This document shows, one piece after another, positions 1 to 6,231 of a stretch of DNA of 10,051 nt. The position numbers and the translations under genes were made by a program. The stretch comes from Chlamydiota bacterium (lineage in GTDB: Bacteria > Chlamydiota > Chlamydiia > Chlamydiales > Rhabdochlamydiaceae): NCBI GenBank assembly GCA_023269365.1, contig JAHFTN010000055.1, forward strand, positions 1-10,051, written 5' to 3'. Under the pieces are notes generated by a model. The model was not told the DNA's origin. It saw nothing but the letters and a program-made list of their open reading frames with translations, and did no database searches. How positions within the stretch are numbered: the first letter of the stretch is position 1; the number at the start of each line of letters is the position of its first letter.

Positions 1-58
1 TACTAATACGCATAGTCTCGATGTTAACAAAAATGACTCAAGGCACTTCTTTCGTGAA

Positions 59-82
59 CGTTACCGTGCCCGTTACCTTGCC
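59..82. repeat. Two-copy 12-bp tandem repeat
   Basis: Positions 59-70 and 71-82 are consecutive copies of CGTTACC(G/T)TGCC and differ at one base. A decayed third copy may begin at 83 (CGATTCCC). The period is a multiple of three, so it leaves reading frames open, which explains the short open frames at the window's left edge. No function is apparent; it may be the edge of a longer low-complexity repeat outside the window. Confidence 0.5.
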
Positions 83-181
83 CGATTCCCTTCCCTTAGT
101 AGGGGTAGCTGAGTAGTTACGAAATTTTTTACCTTTTTTCCATCCTGTCCATCCTAATATCTTGTTATTTTTGTCCGATCT

Positions 182-363
182 CTCTGTACACGACAATTTT
201 TTTCCCTCTGCGCCCTCCGCGTCTCAGCTCCTCTCTGCGCTGATGAAGTTTTTCCTCCTTAGTTTAAATGGAGCAATATTTAGACTCAGGCACAATTCCA
301 TCAGCGCAGAGAGGAGCTGAGACGCGGAGGGCGCAGAGGAAAAAAAAATTGTCGTGTACAGAG
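182..363. repeat. Long near-perfect inverted repeat (64/65-bp arms)
   Basis: The left arm is 182-245 and the right arm 299-363, with a 53-base AT-rich spacer (246-298). The right arm's reverse complement matches the left arm at every base except in a T/C run, where there is one single-base gap and one mismatch. Such identity over about 64 bp cannot be chance and suggests a recent palindromic insertion (MITE-like or REP-like) or conserved structure. The arms carry TCTGCGC and CTCCGCGTCTC motifs, which recall intergenic repeats I know from other bacterial genomes; that resemblance is from memory. I see no flanking target-site duplication. There is a T run in the left arm but none directly after the right arm, so it is not a standard intrinsic terminator in the + direction. 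Confidence 0.9.
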
Positions 364-445
364 CCTGTCTCTGGGAAATCATATGCAACCTCCTTATTAT
401 AAAACACAACGGCTAACGGGAGCTGCTGGTCTGCACCTCTCCAAG

Positions 446-474
446 TTGCAGTTTAAAAAGGAACACAGTACACT
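446..474 (+). promoter_or_regulatory. Candidate sigma70-type promoter for pyrG
   Basis: TTGCAG (446-451) and TACACT (469-474) are separated by exactly 17 bases, about 38 bases before the pyrG start. The matches are 3/6 and 4/6 to the -35 and -10 consensus, so spacing and position are the main support. The implied transcript start is near 481, leaving a roughly 30-base leader that contains the ribosome-binding site. A second possible -10, TATTAT at 395-400, has no good -35. Confidence 0.3.
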
Positions 475-511
475 CCGCTTCTTTTACAGGAGTAAGAGGG
501 GGTGGGTACCT

Positions 512-2125
512 ATGCATCAGACAAAATACATTTTTATTAGTGGAGGGGTGGTCTCTTCTTTAGGGAAAGGGTTGACAGCGGCATCGATTGCCATGCTATT
601 GGAAGCAAGAGGTCTCAGGGTGGCCATGCTCAAATTGGATCCTTACTTAAATGTCGATCCGGGGACGATGAACCCTTTTCAGCACGGCGAAGTGTATGTC
701 ACGGACGACGGAGCGGAGACAGATCTGGACTTAGGCCACTACTACCGCTATACGAACGTGCCTATCTCTCGCCTTTCGAATGCGACGTCGGGCCAGATCT
801 ACGATACGGTGATTAAACGGGAGCGGCGCGGCGACTACCTGGGCAAGACCGTGCAAGTCATTCCCCACGTAACAGATGAGATTAAGCAGCGCATCTTGGC
901 CTGCTCTAAGGGACATACCGATCCCGATGTCGTCTTGGTGGAGATCGGCGGCACGGTAGGAGACATCGAATCGCTCCCTTTTTTTGAAGCGATTCGACAG
1001 TTTCGCTATGAAAGACCACGGGATTGTTTAAACCTCCATCTAACCTATGTCCCTTTTTTGAAAGCGGCAGGGGAGGTGAAGACAAAACCCACACAACACT
1101 CAGTACAGGTGCTACGAGGGATTGGAATTATTCCCGATCTGATTTTATGCCGCTGTGAAGAGGCCCTTTCAGAAGAGTTAAAAGATAAGATCAGTTTGTT
1201 TTGTAGCGTACCCAAGGAAGCTGTCATCGACGTCGCAGACGTTGCCACCTCCATTTACGAAGTGCCGATGAGCTTGCATAAACAAGGGCTCGATGAAAAA
1301 TTGTGCTCAATACTCGCTCTCCCTTCCAATAATGCAGACCTTGCGAAGTGGGAGCAGATGCTCTACAACTTGCGCAACCCCAAAGCAAAAGTGGTCATTG
1401 GGATTGTGGGCAAGTACTTGCAACACCAAGATGCGTATAAGTCGGTATTTGAAGCGCTTCACCATGCGGCGATTCACAATCAAGTTTCCATTGAAATCCG
1501 CTCGTTTGAATCAGATAAAGTGCTCGCAGAAGGAGAGATCTCAAAGACCATCGGTGGGTGTGATGGGTACCTCGTGCCCGGCGGCTTTGGAGAGCGGGGC
1601 TGGATGGGAAAAATCATGACGGCAAAGTACTGCAGAGAAAAAAAACTCCCTTACCTAGGCTTATGTTTGGGGATGCAGGTGATGTGTGTCGAGTTTGCTC
1701 GCCACGTATTGGGACTGCACGAGGCAAATACGACGGAGATCGACCCTGAAACAGCCCACCCCGTGATCTCACTACTTAGTGAACAAAAAGGGATAGAGCA
1801 TTTGGGTGGCACGATGCGCCTCGGTGCTTTTCCCTGCGTCCTTAAGGCAAATACAAACGCGGCCAAAGCGTACGGCTCGTTAAACATCTCCGAGCGGCAT
1901 CGCCACCGCTTTGAATTCAACAACCTCTACAAAGAACAGTGTGAAAAGCAGGGGCTCATCTTTTCTGGAGTGCTGGAAAATGGACAGCTATGTGAAATTG
2001 CAGAAGTGAAAGACCACCCCTGGATGGTCGGGGTCCAGTTCCACCCTGAATTTAAGTCGAAGCCGACAGATCCCCATCCCCTATTTAGAGATTTTATCGC
2101 AGCCGTTTTAAAGGAAAGGGGTTGA
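512..2125 (+). CDS. pyrG: CTP synthase (glutamine-hydrolysing)
   Basis: Converts UTP to CTP using ATP and ammonia from glutamine: the last step of de novo CTP synthesis, cytosolic and normally tetrameric. The 537-residue product has the usual family length and two domains. The N-terminal amidoligase opens with SGGVVSSLGKG (residues 10-20, nucleotide-binding loop) and occupies roughly 1-265. The C-terminal class I glutamine amidotransferase has GFGERG (oxyanion loop), the nucleophile Cys385 in LGLCLGMQ, and His511/Glu513 in QFHPEF, so the catalytic triad is intact. The ATG at 512 is chosen because the family's conserved start (TKYIFISGG) follows directly and a purine-rich AAGAGGGGG site lies upstream; an in-frame ATG at 383 would add 43 unconserved residues. 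It opens the cluster: the ruvX start lies three bases after its stop. Confidence 0.97.
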   Translation: MHQTKYIFISGGVVSSLGKGLTAASIAMLLEARGLRVAMLKLDPYLNVDPGTMNPFQHGEVYVTDDGAETDLDLGHYYRYTNVPISRLSNATSGQIYDTVIKRERRGDYLGKTVQVIPHVTDEIKQRILACSKGHTDPDVVLVEIGGTVGDIESLPFFEAIRQFRYERPRDCLNLHLTYVPFLKAAGEVKTKPTQHSVQVLRGIGIIPDLILCRCEEALSEELKDKISLFCSVPKEAVIDVADVATSIYEVPMSLHKQGLDEKLCSILALPSNNADLAKWEQMLYNLRNPKAKVVIGIVGKYLQHQDAYKSVFEALHHAAIHNQVSIEIRSFESDKVLAEGEISKTIGGCDGYLVPGGFGERGWMGKIMTAKYCREKKLPYLGLCLGMQVMCVEFARHVLGLHEANTTEIDPETAHPVISLLSEQKGIEHLGGTMRLGAFPCVLKANTNAAKAYGSLNISERHRHRFEFNNLYKEQCEKQGLIFSGVLENGQLCEIAEVKDHPWMVGVQFHPEFKSKPTDPHPLFRDFIAAVLKERG

Positions 2126-2128
2126 TCT

Positions 2129-2551
2129 TTGGGACGTATTGTAGGAATCGATTTTGGGCTCGCTCGCTTTGGCCTTGCCATCTCCGATGAAAAAAAAATC
2201 ATCGCTACCCCTCTAAAAACCCTCCCCGCCTCCAGAAACCCTGCTCACACCGCGCAAAAGATCGCAGAAGCTTTGGCTTCTTACAAGAATATTGAGTCGA
2301 TTGTCATAGGGCTTCCCTTGCTATTGAATGGAAAAGAAGGGGAGATGGCCAGTAAGGTGAGAGCCTTTGCAGAAATTTTAAAGACACACCTCCCCTACCC
2401 GATCTTCTTTTGGGATGAGAGGTTAACCTCTGCTGGGGTGGAGAAGATGTTAGTGGGATTTGATGTGTCGCGAAAAAAAAGAGCGGCCCTTAGCGATTCT
2501 CTTTCTGCAATCAGTATTTTACAAAACTATCTCGATTCGCTAAGATGTTGA
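2129..2551 (+). CDS. ruvX: YqgF/RuvX family RNase H-fold protein (putative pre-16S rRNA nuclease)
   Basis: Small RNase H-fold protein of the YqgF family, implicated in processing the 16S rRNA 5' end and, under the name RuvX, proposed as a Holliday-junction resolvase. The 140 residues fit the family. Visible motifs are GIDFG near the N-terminus (Asp8), VIGLPLLLNG in the middle, DERLTS (residues 96-101) and LSDSLSAISIL near the C-terminus (Asp123); the acidic residues match the expected metal-binding site. Translation starts at TTG 2129, since conserved GRIVGIDFG follows at once and AAAGGAAAGGGG precedes it, overlapping the end of pyrG. Only three bases separate it from the pyrG stop, so coupled translation is likely. 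Its stop lies six bases before a long inverted repeat that separates it from zwf. Confidence 0.93.
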   Translation: MGRIVGIDFGLARFGLAISDEKKIIATPLKTLPASRNPAHTAQKIAEALASYKNIESIVIGLPLLLNGKEGEMASKVRAFAEILKTHLPYPIFFWDERLTSAGVEKMLVGFDVSRKKRAALSDSLSAISILQNYLDSLRC

Positions 2552-2556
2552 TTTGA

Positions 2557-2725
2557 TACTCCGTTCGGTTGAATACTCCCCTTTTGGGCGACGAGGAACA
2601 CAGCAAAATCGAAGATTGCGTTCCGAATGAGGAGGACCACTCCCGAATAGGAAAGGCCGACGAAGAGGATCGATTTTGCAAAGTTCCTCGTTGTCCAAAA
2701 GGGGAGTATTCAACCGAACGGAGTA
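2557..2725. repeat. 55-bp inverted repeat covering the zwf leader
   Basis: The arms are 2557-2611 and 2671-2725 with a 59-base spacer. The outer 31 bp match perfectly, then come 2 mismatches in 3, nine matches, a 3-base mismatch and nine matches: 50/55 identical. In a + strand transcript both mismatches of the first cluster become G-U pairs, so 52/55 positions could pair. The element starts six bases after the ruvX stop and ends one base before the zwf ATG, so the likely zwf ribosome-binding site (CGGAG, 2719-2723) is inside the right arm. There is no T run, so it is not a standard terminator. It could be a MITE-like insertion or a regulatory RNA structure; sequence alone does not decide. It shows no similarity to the repeat at 182-363. 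Confidence 0.92.
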
Positions 2726-2726
2726 C

Positions 2727-4265
2727 ATGACACAACCCCATCCTTTCAGTGAGCCTAGCTCTTCGAGCCGCTTTATCGAGCCCTGCATTCTCGTCATCTT
2801 TGGCGCGACGGGGGATCTGACTGCAAAAAAACTCTTGCCCGCCCTCTACAACTTAGCAAGAGAAGGGCAGCTCCCCTCCCAATTTGCGTGCGTGGGCTTT
2901 GCGAGAAGAGACAAGACCCACGAGCAGTTTAGAGAGGAAATGAAGCAAGCGATCACCACCTTCTCGAGGGTCAAACCTTTAGATGAAGCCCTATGGACTC
3001 ACTTTCAAGAAAATCTCTACTATCATAAGGCGGAATTCCACGAAGAGGAAGGGTACCGCTCTCTACAAACTTTCCTCTCAGGGCTCGATGCGAAACTGGG
3101 CACCAAGGGCAACCGGGTTTTTTATCTTTCTACACAGCCGAGCTTCTTTCCCCTCGTCTGCGAAAACATGCATAAGGCAAGCCTCGTATATGACACAGAA
3201 AAGGTGCAAGACAAATGGTCGCGCATCATCATCGAAAAGCCCTTTGGGCATGATTTAACCTCAGCGCAATCGCTGCAAAAGGAGCTACTCCGCTTCCTTC
3301 ATGAAAAGCAGATCTACAGGATCGATCACTACCTGGGAAAAGAGACGGTGCAGAACCTGCTCGTCTTCCGCTTTGCCAACTCTCTTTTTGAATCGGTATG
3401 GAATCATCGCTATATCGACCAGGTCCAGATGACTGTCGCAGAAGATATCGGCATCGGGACGCGAGGGGCTTTCTGGGAAGAGGCGGGGATGCTGCGCGAC
3501 ATCGTTCAAAACCATATGATGCAACTCCTTTCCCTTGTTGCGATGGAGCCCCCTGTAAACCTCAGCGCCAACGCGATCCATGACGAGAAGGTAAAAGTAT
3601 TAGAAGCGATCCGCCCCTTTACCTCCTCTGATCTAGAAACGGCTGTCGTCAAAGGGCAGTATGGGAAAGGTTTTGTGGGAGGGCAACCTGTAGTAGGCTA
3701 CAGAGAAGAGAAGAACGTCTCCCCCACTTCTCTCGTCGAGACCTACGTGGCGATGCGCCTATTTATCGACAACTGGCGCTGGTCGGGCGTGCCCTTCTAC
3801 TTGCGCAGTGGGAAAAGACTGCCCAAGAAGGCAACAGAGATCGCCGTGATATTCAAGGAACCGCCAGGCGTCCTCTTCCAACAGCTTAACCAACGCAACG
3901 AGCCCAACGTTCTCTCCATCCGGATCCAACCCGACGAGGGGATGGGACTCAAGATCAACTGCAAAGTCCCAGGTCCCTCAAGCCCTATCCAACCTGTGAA
4001 GATGAATTTTCGCTACGGCTCTTACTTTGGGATGAGTCCGCCAGAAGCTTACGAGAGGCTGATCCAAGATTGCATCCTAGGAGATAATACCCTCTTTGCA
4101 AGGGATGATGAGGTCTTTAACTCATGGAAGCTCTTGACTCCCCTGATTAACTATTGGCAATCTGTAAAACCCCAAGATTTTCCCAACTACGCCTCTGGCA
4201 CCTGGGGACCTAAGGCCGCTGATGAGATGCTTGCCTTCGACAACCGCAAGTGGAGGCTCATCTAG
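2727..4265 (+). CDS. zwf: Glucose-6-phosphate 1-dehydrogenase
   Basis: Oxidises glucose 6-phosphate to 6-phosphogluconolactone with reduction of NADP+, the entry step of the oxidative pentose phosphate pathway, in the cytosol. The 512-residue product has normal length. The NADP-binding loop FGATGDL (residues 25-31) begins the Rossmann domain, EKPFG lies at 170-174, the substrate site RIDHYLGKE at 198-206 (Asp200, His201), and the general-base histidine in IVQNH is His263; the catalytic set is complete. ATG 2727 is chosen because the fold begins soon after and CGGAG lies four bases upstream. The frame stays open upstream to a TTG at 2676, but that extension is just the right arm of the inverted repeat. 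The stop overlaps the opcA start by one base, so the enzyme and its assembly factor are probably translated together. Folding of the preceding repeat could limit ribosome access. Confidence 0.97.
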   Translation: MTQPHPFSEPSSSSRFIEPCILVIFGATGDLTAKKLLPALYNLAREGQLPSQFACVGFARRDKTHEQFREEMKQAITTFSRVKPLDEALWTHFQENLYYHKAEFHEEEGYRSLQTFLSGLDAKLGTKGNRVFYLSTQPSFFPLVCENMHKASLVYDTEKVQDKWSRIIIEKPFGHDLTSAQSLQKELLRFLHEKQIYRIDHYLGKETVQNLLVFRFANSLFESVWNHRYIDQVQMTVAEDIGIGTRGAFWEEAGMLRDIVQNHMMQLLSLVAMEPPVNLSANAIHDEKVKVLEAIRPFTSSDLETAVVKGQYGKGFVGGQPVVGYREEKNVSPTSLVETYVAMRLFIDNWRWSGVPFYLRSGKRLPKKATEIAVIFKEPPGVLFQQLNQRNEPNVLSIRIQPDEGMGLKINCKVPGPSSPIQPVKMNFRYGSYFGMSPPEAYERLIQDCILGDNTLFARDDEVFNSWKLLTPLINYWQSVKPQDFPNYASGTWGPKAADEMLAFDNRKWRLI

Positions 4266-5365
4266 TGGCAAATGCTCTTAAGGCTGTGGCCCCTCAAGAT
4301 ATTCAAAGCGCGCTAGATCAGATTTGGGAGTCGCTAGAGACGACTAACGTCGCAAGGGCGTGTCTATTCAACCTGATCTTCTACACAAAGAAAGACCAGA
4401 GGATCCCCTACGTGCAACGCCTCGCTCAAAAGGTGATAGAAAAGTTCCCCTCGCGCGTCATCTTCGTCACAGCAGACAAGATGTCTCCTTCTAACACCCT
4501 GAAGACAGAAGTGTCGATCCTCACCTCGAGCAAGGGGGAATTCGATGTCGCCTGCGACTATATCCAGATCGATGCGACAGGCTCTTCTCTAGAGCAGATC
4601 CCCTTCGTCGTCCTTCCCCACCTGCTCCCCGATCTTCCCGTCTATCTCCTCTTGGCAGAAGATCCCACGCAAGAAGACCCCGTCTGCACAGCCCTTCAGA
4701 AATTTGCCCACCGACTTATCTTCGACTCTGAGACAACAGACTCTCTTGTTTCCTTTGCAACGACCCTTCTTTATCAACATCAGAAATTAAAAATAGATAT
4801 CGCCGACCTCAACTGGGCGCGCCTCGAGAGTTTTAGAGAGATGCTCTCAATGGCCTTTTATTCCGATGAAAACCTCACCCAAATCAGGCGCTGCAAGACG
4901 ATTCAGATCTCTTATAACGCACAAAAGACCCCGTTTTTCTGCCACACCAAAATCCAAGCCCTCTACCTCCAAGCGTGGCTAAGCTCCCAACTCGAGTGGA
5001 CATTTTGCTCTTCAAGAGAAAATAACGGCTCTCTCGTCTTACTCTATAAAGGGGCGGCAGGCCCTGTGGAGGTGACGTTGATCCCCATAGAATCGACAGA
5101 GCTCCCTCCGGGTCTTGTCTTAAGCGTGGAGATCACAACGCAAGATGATGAGCATTTCTTTTTCAAGCGCGATACTAAACTGATCCACCAGATCACTTTT
5201 CAACATTCGACAAAAGAGCGGTGCGACCTCCCCTGCCACTACGTATTTTCCAAGGTGGAATCGGGCCACTCTTTAATCAAAGAGATCTGCCATCGAGGTA
5301 CCTCTTCCCATTTCCTTTCCGTCCTACGCCTCTTTCAAACCTGGGGAGAAACTCCTTTATGTTGA
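4265..5365 (+). CDS. opcA: Glucose-6-phosphate dehydrogenase assembly protein OpcA
   Basis: OpcA is a protein partner of glucose-6-phosphate dehydrogenase, best known from cyanobacteria and actinobacteria, where it promotes assembly or activity of Zwf. The 366-residue product shows the family's hallmarks: RACLFNLIFY (31-40), SRVIFV, a Cys-containing strand CDYIQIDATG (from Cys97), and the diagnostic LLPDLPVYLLL (120-130). The C-terminal half is weakly conserved and contains no motif I recognise. GTG 4265 is chosen because it overlaps the zwf stop by one base and is preceded by TGGAGG eight bases upstream; GTG 4250 is in frame but would itself lie on that site. The place between zwf and pgl matches the actinobacterial order and supports the call. 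Chlamydia trachomatis, as I recall it, has no gene between zwf and devB, so this is a notable difference. Its end overlaps pgl by seven bases. Confidence 0.88.
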   Translation: MANALKAVAPQDIQSALDQIWESLETTNVARACLFNLIFYTKKDQRIPYVQRLAQKVIEKFPSRVIFVTADKMSPSNTLKTEVSILTSSKGEFDVACDYIQIDATGSSLEQIPFVVLPHLLPDLPVYLLLAEDPTQEDPVCTALQKFAHRLIFDSETTDSLVSFATTLLYQHQKLKIDIADLNWARLESFREMLSMAFYSDENLTQIRRCKTIQISYNAQKTPFFCHTKIQALYLQAWLSSQLEWTFCSSRENNGSLVLLYKGAAGPVEVTLIPIESTELPPGLVLSVEITTQDDEHFFFKRDTKLIHQITFQHSTKERCDLPCHYVFSKVESGHSLIKEICHRGTSSHFLSVLRLFQTWGETPLC

Positions 5366-6120
5366 TTGAAAAACTCATTCCCAAATCGTGGGACGAGAGA
5401 AAAGACCTCATCGTGCCAGGGAACAGCGCCATGACCCTCACCTTCTGCGTCGAGCACTTTGTCGCAACAGCAAAAAAAGCGATCCAGCACCACGACGCTT
5501 TTTTCGTCGCCCTTTCGGGTGGCTCCACCCCCAAAGCCCTGTTTGAAAAACTCTCCGCCTCCCCTTACAAAGAACTCATCCAATGGGAAAAGATCCACCT
5601 CTTTTGGAGCGATGAGCGTGCGGTTCCCCCGACAAGTGAGGAGAGCAATTACCATATGGCCCTCTCTTCTGGCCTCGGGCAGATGCCCATCCCCAAAGCA
5701 CAGATCCATAGGATGCACGCAGAAGACAACATCGAAAACAACGCGCAGCTCTATGAACAGACCCTTGTAGCGACCTTGCAAGGGCGCCCCTTCGATCTCA
5801 TCATGCTCGGCATGGGAGAAGATGGCCACACCGCCTCCCTCTTTCCCGGGACTGCCGCCCTGCAAGAACAGGTGCGCCTCGTTGTCGCCAACTTCATCCC
5901 CCAAAAAAACGCTTGGCGCATGACCTTCACCACCCCCTGCATCAACCAAGCCAACCTCGTTGTCATCTACGTCCTCGGTTCACCCAAGCGCACCATCCTG
6001 AAAGAGGTCCTCTCCTCCCCCACCCTCCTCTACCCGATCCAATACGTCGGCACCCCTACCCATAAAGCCCTCTGGATCGCCGACGAGGCCGCCGCCGAAA
6101 ACCTCTCCTTGCGTAAATAG
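5359..6120 (+). CDS. pgl: 6-phosphogluconolactonase
   Basis: Hydrolyses 6-phosphogluconolactone, the Zwf product, to 6-phosphogluconate (DevB-type lactonase, cytosolic). The 253 residues match the family. SGGSTP starting at residue 53 forms the phosphate-binding region, IHLFWSDERAV follows, and GMGEDGHTASLFPG (151-164) carries the catalytic-region His157; a C-terminal PKRTIL segment is also typical. ATG 5359 is selected because the family's N-terminus fits, GGGGAGAAA lies upstream, and it overlaps the opcA end by seven bases; the frame is open upstream to 5221, but that part is the shadow of opcA. It is the last gene of the pentose phosphate block. An AT-rich dyad, but no strong terminator, follows. 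A 204-codon antisense frame over this gene is regarded as spurious. Confidence 0.96.
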   Translation: MLIEKLIPKSWDERKDLIVPGNSAMTLTFCVEHFVATAKKAIQHHDAFFVALSGGSTPKALFEKLSASPYKELIQWEKIHLFWSDERAVPPTSEESNYHMALSSGLGQMPIPKAQIHRMHAEDNIENNAQLYEQTLVATLQGRPFDLIMLGMGEDGHTASLFPGTAALQEQVRLVVANFIPQKNAWRMTFTTPCINQANLVVIYVLGSPKRTILKEVLSSPTLLYPIQYVGTPTHKALWIADEAAAENLSLRK

Positions 6121-6121
6121 T

Positions 6122-6145
6122 TTACAAAACATGCATTTTATGTAA
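6122..6145. promoter_or_regulatory. AT-rich imperfect palindrome between pgl and the Nudix gene
   Basis: A 24-bp dyad, with outer arms TTACA/TGTAA and a central palindrome ATGCAT, starts two bases after the pgl stop; 20 of 24 positions are symmetric. It is too AT-rich for a strong intrinsic terminator and lacks a T tail. It could be an operator for the following gene or a weak 3' hairpin for pgl. It is short enough that chance is not excluded. Confidence 0.3.
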
Positions 6146-6153
6146 GAGGTCTA

Positions 6154-6210
6154 ATGAAAACTAAAAGGAAAAGCGTTGACTTGGAATTTGGTGTTATCAG
6201 AAGGTGGTAG
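6154..6210 (+). other. 18-codon ORF in the Nudix leader, in frame with the Nudix gene
   Basis: ATG 6154 is preceded four bases upstream by AAGAGG (6144-6149), a better ribosome-binding site than the Nudix start has, and runs 18 codons to TAG 6208. The peptide is basic at its N-terminus (begins MKTKRK). It is in the same frame as the Nudix gene, so the TAG may cut a former N-terminal extension, or the ORF may be a leader peptide, or it may be meaningless. No similarity to known leader peptides is visible. Confidence 0.2.
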
Positions 6211-6231
6211 AATCTCAATGACTGTAGTCAC

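Larger units (their letters stand above)
1..511. other. Gene-free leader region upstream of pyrG
   Basis: I find no convincing gene in this stretch. Two + strand frames are open from the left edge to stops at 110-112 and 114-116, but both peptides cross a tandem repeat and resemble nothing I know. The region holds a 12-bp tandem repeat (59-82), a C/T-rich tract with the heptamer CCATCCT at 140-146 and 149-155, a long inverted repeat (182-363) and a plausible pyrG promoter (446-474). The pyrG frame stays open upstream to an ATG at 383. The conserved CTP synthase N-terminus only begins at 512, so 383-511 is treated as leader. In Chlamydia trachomatis, kdsB precedes pyrG; no part of it is visible here. 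Confidence 0.6.

Noticed and set aside
1..13. Possible start of a divergent gene on the - strand (ATG at 13-11)
   Set aside because: Only four codons are inside the window and no clear ribosome-binding site is visible.
2..116. Possible 3' end of a gene entering from the left edge
   Set aside because: Two different frames are open, stopping at 110-112 and 114-116, and both cross the 12-bp tandem repeat. Neither peptide is recognisable, so neither can be supported.
383..511. In-frame N-terminal extension of pyrG from ATG 383
   Set aside because: The 43 added residues are not part of the conserved CTP synthase N-terminus, while ATG 512 is followed at once by the family's conserved start and preceded by a purine-rich ribosome-binding site.
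2557..2725. Inverted repeat as an intrinsic terminator of pyrG-ruvX
   Set aside because: There is no T run after the right arm, and the structure abuts the zwf start codon; a terminator is not the simplest reading, though transcript data could change this.
2676..2726. Upstream TTG start for zwf
   Set aside because: The 17-residue extension is only translation of the inverted-repeat arm. The ATG at 2727 has a ribosome-binding site and a normal family length.
4250..4264. GTG 4250 as the opcA start
   Set aside because: It coincides with the likely ribosome-binding site (TGGAGG) for GTG 4265, which gives the better spacing and a one-base overlap with the zwf stop.
5335..5949. 204-codon open frame on the - strand
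   Set aside because: It is antisense to pgl, which has complete family motifs. The frame is a composition effect and its peptide shows no recognisable domain.
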